Of a stretch of DNA of 64,000 bases, positions 56,346-64,000 are shown one piece after another. Both the position numbers and the translations under genes were made by a program. How positions within the stretch are numbered: position 1 is the first letter of the stretch; the number at the start of each line of letters is the position of its first letter. Source of the DNA: Cryptomeria japonica (lineage: Eukaryota; Streptophyta; Pinopsida; Cupressales; Cupressaceae); assembly GCF_030272615.1 (NCBI RefSeq), contig NC_081415.1, positions 101,040,796 through 101,104,795 of the forward strand. The letters run 5' to 3'. Under the pieces are notes generated by a model. That model had not been told where the DNA came from. It worked only from the letters and a program-made list of their open reading frames with translations, and ran no database searches.

Positions 56346-56894
56346 TGACCATTGTAGGGTAAAACTCTGGTCTGATTCTTTGGATTAACTTAGGACTAAT
56401 TTGATGCAAGCACCCTCAGTTACACCTAAAAGTGTCAATTTGGGATTCATAAACTAATGAGAGGTATAGTGGCTATTTTCTCAAGGGATGAAGATAGTAT
56501 GTTAAGTGATTATGAATGCATCTCTAATTTACATGCTTATTCTAAGAACAAATCTAAGGCTCATTCATTAAAAAATTAAACCTCACACTTAAAGTATTTA
56601 AACTTAAGTCACACACTTTCAATCAAATCTTTTTAATTAAACACCTCCTTTATGAACATCAATTTGAAATATTCACTTAATCTATTACTAATAATAGAAC
56701 TACTTTCCTCCAAATGATTTTGACTTAGCAATTTAGAAGGGGAGACAAAATGGTTCTGCTTCCTATCACAGAAGTGACAAGAGGTGGAACAACATGTAAG
56801 AATACCAGAATTATGAGTCACAACCTGTTGATTTAAATGTGTATTTGTCCGAGTATCAGAATTCTAAATCACAACTCATTCAATCAGATCAAAC
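56346..56894. other. Unassigned stretch left of J
   Basis: No gene. It may be part of element I's 3' LTR or of G. Confidence 0.35.
56890..56894. repeat. J: left target-site duplication (CAAAC)
   Basis: CAAAC here and at 58149-58153. Confidence 0.9.
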
Positions 56895-58148
56895 TGTAAA
56901 GCGGAAAAATCGAACCCTAGTTGCTCTCCCCTCTTCCAACTCCAAGGAGAGAGAAGGGAGGTTACTAGGATTGACGGTTTTCACTTAGGGGAGACTTTAC
57001 ATTCAAAAGAGGGGTTGAAACCCACAAGATCCAATCCCACACAATGCAAGATTGGATTCTAAATGAGTTTCAAGGGTTAAGACAACAAGGCTACCCTCTT
57101 TTGTAAAGAATGTAGATAGAAAGATCAAGCTAGGAATGTATGAAAAGTGAGAAAGATTCGCTTATAAACAGAGATAGGAATATAGGATGAAGCTGCAGAC
57201 CTGGAATTAGCAGTAAAATGTCAAGACGGTGTTGTCCTGCAAATTTGAACAAAAGTTGACGGGACGATGGCACCCGGCATGCACACGGTCCTCCGAAAAA
57301 TCCGCGAAACGAAGGGGGATCTGTTCGTCTCTGCACAAGGATTCCAGATCTTCAATTTCAGCCGCGTACCTGCAACCTACACACAAAAAAGCGAAGATGA
57401 TTGGGGGGTTAGGGATTAGGGGTTTGCCCTTAGGTCAAACCCCAGTTTTGGAATTAACCAAGAAATGAGAAATGCTGTAAATGTAAATATTTGTAATGTA
57501 ATCAAGTACTGATACCTTGTTGTAAGAATGTTTGTATTCTTACATGCAAAGGTGTAGATGTTGTTGTATGTTGTATGTGATCTCCTCTTCAATGGTTGAA
57601 TCCTTGTCTTGAATGCAACACTTAGCTTTGAATGGAGACTTAGAATGATCAATTGCTTGAAGGAATGCTTGAATGCTTGAATGCTTGAATGTTTGAATGT
57701 TTGAGTATCATTTCCACGCCTTTTCCATCTTACCAAAATGGGAGAGGAAATGTAGTTTATATACTTGCCAATTAGGATTGATAGACTGATTTTTCCGACC
57801 TTGGGCCGACAAGGAAAGATTGTTTTCCAATTTGCAAACAAAAAGACCCGAGACCCAAAAGAGACCGGGCCCAAAAATAGGGCTAGGTACCAGGGCGCTG
57901 GGCACCATGGTCCTGGGGGACCAAGGCACTGGGCACCCTAGTCCTGAAGGACCAGGGCGCTGGGCGCTCTGGTCCCACCTCCCGGGACAGCAGGGTGCAA
58001 GGAGGGATCAGGTAGGGTGCTGGAAAAATGCAGTTTTTTGATGTCGTGGACAAGTTTCAGGGTCTCCATTCAGGTTCAGTGTTGCATCGCCATCGTGAAG
58101 ACCGAAATGCAGTTGAAATTGCAAGTGTCACAATTTTAGGATGCTACA
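56895..58148 (-). mobile_element. Element J: solo LTR of the D family
   Basis: This 1254-bp sequence is the reverse complement of D's LTR from end to end (TGTAAAGC.. to ..ATGCTACA) and is flanked by CAAAC on both sides, with no internal region. It is therefore the product of recombination between the two LTRs of a former element. It carries three copies of the GC-rich unit (57889-57975), like D's 3' LTR. The open frame at 57416-57874 is inside it and not a gene. Confidence 0.92.
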
Positions 58149-58153
58149 CAAAC
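58149..58153. repeat. J: right target-site duplication (CAAAC)
   Basis: Identical to 56890-56894. Confidence 0.9.
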
Positions 58154-59112
58154 ATAAGTTCGGATGGATATAACTTGATTTCTGAACTAAGATATTTTCC
58201 TTATCCTACAATTTCTGATTAGACTTGTGAATTACAAATCAAACAAAAAGATATCCTGCTGTGTGGATTATTAAATATTCTGCAAACTCACAATTCCTTC
58301 AAACAATACTATGTTGAATCTAAACTAAGCTGTTTACGGAATCACACAATTATCATTATAAACAATAAACACAAATCACGTGAACAAAACATAAAATTAC
58401 TCACTTCACACTTATAACAAAGTCACCTAATAACGCAAGCAAGGGGGCCTTGCCTGCTCAGTCACCAAGTGCTGAAACTATCAATGCTTGTTACTTCAAA
58501 CCATGCATTCTCAATCAGAGAATAATAATTGGAACATCAATGTTTTTCATATATTATCTAGTTATCCTTTTGAACAATCCCATACATATTTATATAACAC
58601 TGCTTACTAATATTGTCTCTAATTGATTACAGGATTGTAACCATGAAACTTGTTTTATACAAAACAAAATGATAGCCATCAACTAATCTAGAGCCGTAGG
58701 CCACCGAATCAAAACAATATAACAACTTCAACATGTCTAGGGCTGCAGGCCATCGAATCAAAACAATATAATAGCTTCAACAAGTCTATGCCATTTCAAG
58801 ATTATACCGAAACTATCTGTCAAAAATAGATCAATTTCATTTCGTTCTCTCATTCACATGATCCATGTGCCAAGCAATCCTTTCTTCCAAGTACCTATCC
58901 ACCTATAGATCCCCTATTATGGCAATTAAACAATTGAATCAGTAAATAACCATGATTTTCGCTCATAATTTTGGTTTTGACTTTTCTTTCATATTTATTG
59001 AATTCCCTCTTTCCTTCCTTACCAAATGGTGACAGGAATGACATGGATACCATAGGAATGACAAATAGTGGCAAATTAAGGGTAAAAGAAATAACACATC
59101 CTAGCCTCATCG
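58154..59112 (-). repeat. I: 3' LTR (at least this part)
   Basis: Right edge GCCTCATCG abuts the PPT; H ends GGCTCATCA at the equivalent point, so the last A probably mutated. A TATA-like TTATATAAATATG lies in the sense strand at about 58586-58598. The sequence continues leftward of J for an unknown distance. Confidence 0.65.
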
Positions 59113-59122
59113 TTCCCCCCAA
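59113..59122 (-). promoter_or_regulatory. I: polypurine tract
   Basis: Plus strand ttccccccaa; sense TTGGGGGGAA, preceded in sense by GAGGACATGCAAAACCCTCA, a typical Athila pre-PPT segment. Confidence 0.85.
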
Positions 59123-61078
59123 CTGAGGGTTTTGCATGTCCTCATGCAAAAGAAAGAAAATAAATACAAACCAGATGAAGGAAGTAGTTTTTGTAGATTG
59201 CTGGTAACCTCCTGAACCCAATGTTGTTTCAGTTCCTTTACAAGATTTTTCATGTTCTTTGATCGTCAGACAAGGTTCTAAAGTAGCAACTATCTGTTTT
59301 GCCTCTACCTTGAGTTTACTCAACTCTTCTGCCTGTAATTTAACAAAAGCTTGTGCATCCTATAGTTGTTTCTGAAGTGACTGATTCTCTATTTTTAGCT
59401 AAGCAATAGAATCCCTCAATGCCCAAATCTCTTCTCTCTGTTTCATCAACAGTCCCTCTAGATCTTTATCTTTATGCTTCTCAACATAGGTCATGAGAGT
59501 AACATTAGTTGAATCTTGCAGATCTTGGTGATCAAAGTTCTCATGACTGGGATCTTTCTGTACACTCTGTATGATTTGGTGAACATTTTCTTCTTGTTCT
59601 TTAGTTAACCCTTCTTGTCCTCTAGTATCACTTGAATTTCCTTGGTCCTTGCTTATGGACAAGGGTTTAACTAGTAAAGGATTATCATTATTTTTTGGAT
59701 TTTTCGTAAGTATTTCAGTACACCCTTCTATGGATGTATTAATTCTAGTATCTTCGGGAATTATTTCTTCCCCCATGGGTTGATTGATCACATTTTCTTC
59801 AAACAAATTTTCACTAAATATGTCTTCACCACCATTAGGAGGAATTTCTCCTTCTTGGGTATCTACCAGAGTAGGACTAAGGGGTTTAGACTATTTAGAT
59901 TGTTTCTCCTTTTTCCGCCGTTGATTGTTGTGTCTCAATTCTCGTTGCATCCTACCCTGTTTCTTAATTACTCCTGACAAAACCTGCAAATCCTCGTGAG
60001 TGGAGGCTATATGAGCTAGATTCTGGAGCTGATTTTTAGGCTTCGATTGCAGAGCTTCATTCATGTCATCGTGAGGACTGGAGGGGTCATCTTGATTCTC
60101 CAAGGTCAGCTTCCTCTTGTGACTAGAGCCAGAGGATTTTTCAGAAGCCACCTTAGCCTTAGCAGCTGAGCTACGAGTTTGATAGGGGCTTGGTGTACTG
60201 ATAGTCTTAGAGTATTTCTTAGCCCATTTTTCAGAAGAATGCTTGGCACATTTTTCAGAGACCCTTCGTTTTGAAACACTAGGGGAAACACTAGGGTTTT
60301 GTTCTGGCTCTACTTGTTCTTCCTCATTCTTGGAAGTATGTTCTTCCTCAATAGGACTATATCCCTCCTTACTCACGAGACTACTTTCTTCTTCATTCAT
60401 AGAGCTATCACCCCTCTATCCTTCAACAGAATTTTCCCTATCAGAAGGTTCCTAGTGTGAATCATAACTAACAAAAGAGTCCCAATTACCAAGGGGAGAG
60501 AGTTTTTGCAATTCCCTAATAACTAGTAACCTAATGAGCCCATGATGTGCTAGGGCATGACCATGACCTTCTTGACTCATACATTGCAGAGATGAGTAAA
60601 GAGAATAGGGAACATTAACAAGCATTCCTCTTCACAAATGTAATAGTAAGCGGAAATGGTGGGCATACACATAAACATATCTGCCTTCGCATGTCATATA
60701 CTAGATGATGAATCTAGCCACATGTTTCCAATGAGCTGGAAGTGAAAGCAATTTAGTACCCTAGCCTGAGACAATGACAAGAGATTCCCCTCTATCTAAA
60801 AACCTTTTCTGAAGTGGCTTAAGAGCCACTACTTTCTTTGAGATTTCAGGAAAATAATTTTCACCACTGATGGGTAACCCTAAAACTTTAGCTATAGAAT
60901 CCATTGTGATAGAAATAGTTAACTTGCAAACAATGGCTCGACCTTTGGAAAAATTTTCTATGAATTCCTGAGTAGTGTGTTCATCATAACCCCATAGCCA
61001 TTTAAAATACACATCCCATCTAGCTTGCTTAAAGACCTTATACACCTTTGCATTTTTTGGGTCCCTTAATTCATCCAT
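59123..61078 (-). pseudogene. I: extra 3' ORF (putative plant transposon protein domain)
   Basis: ATG 61078 begins a frame in which the pieces 60761-61078, 59891-60400, 59399-59806 and the one from 59323 downward are all in register, so only stops, no frameshift, interrupt about 650 codons. The N-terminal domain reads WDVYFKWLWGYDEHTTQEF, then ITMDSIAKVLGLPISGENYF, as in H's extra ORF. The middle is Lys/Arg/Ser-rich (SEKWAKKYSKT, KRKLTLE, RRKKEKQ); the C-terminal part is Gln/Glu-rich and coil-like. The frame runs on through the PPT, so its native stop may be lost. Function unknown. Confidence 0.75.
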
Positions 61079-62147
61079 TGTCGAAGGCTCATACCGAGGA
61101 CGTCATTCTCCTACCATGATTGTAACATAGAGTCCTATGGAAACTACCTTCGCCCAAACCACTAACTGTGTAGGAAAATGGTGACGAGGCTATAACAGAG
61201 TTTTTTCAAAACTTTACCAAAACCACTATGTGAGAAATAGTGACAGAAAGTTACAACCATGAGGGTAAGATAAGACAGACAAGGCAATGATGACAAGGAA
61301 AGGATTTTAAGGGATGACGAAGAGATTATGATGGCCAAGACACATAGACAACACAATGTCCCCCCAGCTAAGCAGCAGACCCATCCACGGGGCATGTCAC
61401 CATAGGGTAGAGGAAAATAAAATAGAAAATTAAATAAATAAACAAAAGAAAAATAAAACAAAACCATTACTAAATACCGAGGCCATTGAGGACAAGACAT
61501 GGCAAGGAGCGCTAATTATGGAGGATGTGACCAGAAGCTAAAGTGGAGCTAGCAAATCAGACGTCACATGAGAGCAAGTAGCCACAAATCATAAAGAAAG
61601 ATTGCATCCACAGGCGAAATAAAGAGAGGCACGACCTAGCACGTGGAGGATGGGAAACGTGCCCAAGGAAGACACTAGGCCAGTGTGGCATAGACGTGGA
61701 TGGGGCAAGAAGGACTTCCTGCCAGAAAAATGAGAGGAAGAAGAGAGCATGTTCCTGGCTGAAAAATGACAGGAAGGCGTAGGAGTCCAAGTCTAAGCGA
61801 ACAGGGTTGCTGTGTTTTCCATGTGGTGATGGAATTTTTTATTGTTTGATTTAATTGGATTATTTTTTTATTATTATTATTTTTTTTTATTTTTTTGTAT
61901 TTTTTATTTTTTATTTATTTTTATTTATTTATTTTTAATATTTTTCTTTTGTTCTTCGACAATAAACCACTAGAGACCCGATTTTCAGTCTATCACTACC
62001 TAGGGGCATCGGAAAACCGATTTTCACCCCTAAGATTATTTAGCAGTGGATAGCCGCTGGGAAACCGGTTTTCAACTGGCAACCGGCCAATAGCGCCCAT
62101 AGGTTTTCACTATCGGATCTTTTATTGCTCTTTTTTTTTTTTTTTTT
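61079..62147 (-). other. I: non-coding gap between pol and extra ORF
   Basis: It contains a C6 tract (61361-61366), a T-rich low-complexity run (61855-61950), a nested hairpin (62001-62032), a palindrome (62062-62071) and a T-run (62131-62147). No gene was recognised. Confidence 0.65.
62001..62032 (-). other. I: nested hairpin
   Basis: Outer arms TAGGGG/CCCCTA (62001-62006, 62027-62032) and inner arms ATCGG/CCGAT around AAAA (62008-62021). Confidence 0.6.
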
Positions 62148-63376
62148 CATATTCAATTTTGAAGGAGGCCAAAGGGAACCATGGTGAGTTCCTTAGCCAC
62201 ACCAAGAAAGAAGGCTTCCTTTGAAAGAGGTTTTTGATACAACTTCAAGCGGTGACCATTAACGAGGAGCTTGTTCCGTTTAGAATCCACAGTGTGGAGT
62301 TGAATAGCACCGTTATCATATACATGCTCAACTTTGTAAGGTCCCAGCCATCTTGTATGAAACTTGCCTTTGAAATCCTAAAATTGGGAGTCATACAAGA
62401 GTGCCCAATCCCCAAGTTGAAAGGATCATTGGCGAATATGTTGATCATGCCACAGAACCCGCTACTTCTGGATGACCTCTGTGTGAAAGAGTGCATCCTG
62501 ACAGAGCTCATCTAAAGAGTGTAGTTGGGCAATACGGTCCTTCTGGGCATCAGAGAGACTTAGGCTGAGTTGCAATGTAGTCTGCAGAGTCTTAATCTTA
62601 AACTCAATCAGAATAATTGCCTTCTTACCATAAACGAGTTCATAAGGGGTCAGACCTATAGTGGTCTTCCACATCGTGTGGTAGGCCCATACAGCCTCAG
62701 GAAGCCACATGGCCCAATCATGCATATGAAGAGCAACCACCTTGGTAAGAATGTTCTCAAGCTCTCTGTTGGTGACCTCAACTTGTCCATTAGCTTGGGG
62801 ATGGTAAGGAGTGGACTTCCGGTGACGGATCTCATATTCTTTGACTAGAGCAGCAATAAGTTCTGAAGTAAACTGGGGTCCTTGATCTGTAGTGATTTCT
62901 CAAGGAACACCAAAGTGAGTGAAAACTTTTGAATATAGAAAGTTAGCCACTTTAGTGTCTCATGCATGTTTGAGTGCAATGACTTCAACCCATTTGGTGA
63001 CATAATCTGTTCAAACAAGAATATATTCTTTATTCCAAGAAGGTGGATTAATAGGACCTATGAAATCAAGGCCCCACTTCTCGAAGGGTTCCAGAGATAG
63101 CTGAGGGTGTAACAACATCTCATCAGAGTGTGTAGGATGACCCATCCACTGGCACTGATCACAATGATGAACATACTGCTTACAATCCTTATGAATTGTA
63201 GGCCAATAATACCCAACAGTGAGAATTTTCTGAGTGGTTCTCTGAGTAGCAAAGTGTCCTCCACATGGTTTAGTATGACAAGCTCAAAGAATGTCAAAGA
63301 CATCCTCCTCAGGTACACATCTGCGCATGATGTTGTCAATGCCGGTGCGAAAGAGGAGACCATTAATCCAAGTATA
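62148..63376 (-). pseudogene. I: integrase (HHCC, D-D-E, GPY/F)
   Basis: The zinc module (ACHTKPCGGHF .. HHCDQCQ) lies at about 63290-63140. The catalytic residues are in TDYVTKWVEV, TTDQGPQFTSEL and NRELENILTKVV, so the D-D-E triad is intact. The GPY module (TRWLGPYKVEHVYDNGAIQL, then LLVNGHRLKLYQ) is at about 62370-62240, with a stop near 62148. Three TGA stops correspond to codons that are Cys or Arg in H. The open piece at 62462-62740 is the post-core region. Confidence 0.86.
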
Positions 63377-64000
63377 CTATCCACTAAGGCCCACCAACTT
63401 CCAATGTCCACGAGGTGATAAGTGAGGAGGGAACTTGCATGTGACCAAGTAGTTGGCAATATCAACAAACCAAGGACTCTTTGCAGAGATAGCAAAGAGG
63501 TGTTCATCTGGAAAGGTGTCATCAACTGGAGTTGGTTCATTGTCTGGCAGTTGCAACCTGGATAGGAAATCTGCAACCACATTTTCTCAACCAGGCTTAT
63601 CAAGTATAGTGACATCAAATTCTTGTAATAAAAGCAACCACCTAATGACTCTGCCAGTGACTACTGGCTTATTCATTAGAAAGAGAATTGCCAAGTGGTC
63701 TGTGTGAAAAAACACTTTATATCCAGTAATATAATGACAAAATTTATTAATAGCATAAACAATAGCTAAAAATTCCTTTTCAGTTACCGTATAATTTACC
63801 TCTGCACCGATGAAATTCTTGCTGATGTAGTAAATAGAATAAAAGAGATTGTCTTCTTTTTGTCCAAGCATTGTGCCCATAGAAGAGTTAGAGGCATCAG
63901 TATGGATGTGGAATGGCAATTCCCAATTTGGACCCCTAAGGACTGGTGTGGTCACAAGCTTGGTTTTAATAGTTTTAAAAGCCTCCTGACACTCAAGCGT
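63377..64000 (-). pseudogene. I: RNase H and linker to integrase
   Basis: 63587-63955 begins with PNWELPFHIHTDASNSSMGTML (RNase H first Asp block), YYISKNFIGAEVNYTVTEKE, FFHTDHLAI (T-D-H intact) and RWLLLLQEFDVTI. 63377-63580 continues with ADFLSRL (the usual end of RNase H, A-D-x-L-S-R) and the linker WFVDIANYLVTCKFPPHLS. RT lies to the right of the window. Confidence 0.88.

Larger units (their letters stand above)
58154..64000 (-). mobile_element. Element I: Athila-like Ty3/gypsy, 3' part
   Basis: Minus-strand order from the right edge: RNase H, integrase with GPY end, a structured non-coding gap, extra ORF, PPT (59113-59122) and 3' LTR. The layout equals that of H, but the LTR sequence is different, so it is another subfamily. 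Gag, protease, RT and the 5' LTR lie beyond the window. The left end of its LTR is unclear because of J and G. Confidence 0.85.

Noticed and set aside
57416-57874. A 152-codon minus-strand open frame
   Set aside because: It lies entirely in the solo LTR J; the equivalent LTR frames in D are different in length and not conserved as a protein.
63058-63618. A 186-codon open frame on the minus strand
   Set aside because: It overlaps, in another frame, the RNase H-integrase linker and zinc module of element I, whose motifs are clear. It is a shadow.

Overview
This looks like intergenic plant nuclear DNA, most likely from a large-genome gymnosperm (conifer-type). It is AT-rich, has no intact host gene, and consists almost entirely of nested, decayed LTR retrotransposons of the Ty1/copia and Ty3/gypsy (Athila/Tat-like) superfamilies, plus one large DNA transposon. 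The species guess is inference. The element boundaries rest on target-site duplications (TSDs), LTR ends, primer-binding sites (PBS) and polypurine tracts (PPT) read directly from the sequence. Elements are named F, B, A, C, D, E, G, H, I and J here.

Layout. 1-3892: element F (copia, minus strand, partial), with gag, protease and integrase remnants and its 5' LTR. 3893-5448: a decayed plant mobile domain (PMD) gene on the minus strand, cut by F. Its probable TATA box at 6139-6146 was split by element B. 6145-44506: element B (copia, minus strand, TSD ATATA), about 7.4 kb before interruption and now spread over 38 kb by three insertions. These are copia element A in B's 3' LTR (7534-17206, TSD TAGTT); C, a probable 3.2-kb solo LTR (18332-29390, TSD ATAAC), itself split by gypsy element D (19169-27041, plus strand, TSD GGGAT); and DNA transposon E (30013-40263, TSD CTAG).

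44512-45741 is unassigned sequence upstream of the PMD promoter. 45742-55804 is H, an Athila-like gypsy on the minus strand with gag, protease, RT/RNase H, integrase and an extra 3' ORF; its 5' LTR is cut short. 55805-56345 is a copia LTR fragment (G). 56895-58148 is J, a solo LTR of the D family in the opposite orientation (TSD CAAAC). 58154-64000 is the 3' part of a second Athila-like element, I, with the same type of extra ORF.

Functionally, the copia elements encode gag (CCHC knuckle), aspartic protease, integrase, RT and RNase H in that order. The gypsy elements order RT before integrase. D carries gag and protease but no RT or integrase, so it must have depended on enzymes from another element. 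Nearly every frame has stops, many explicable as C-to-T changes of methylated cytosine. The most interesting items are: E, a complete 10.25-kb transposon with a 27-bp terminal inverted repeat, palindromic GGGATCCC arrays and an intron-bearing transposase of a family I cannot name firmly; a 2.4-kb internal tandem duplication in A that fuses RT in frame to protease; the gag-protease-only element D; and the shared extra ORF of H and I.
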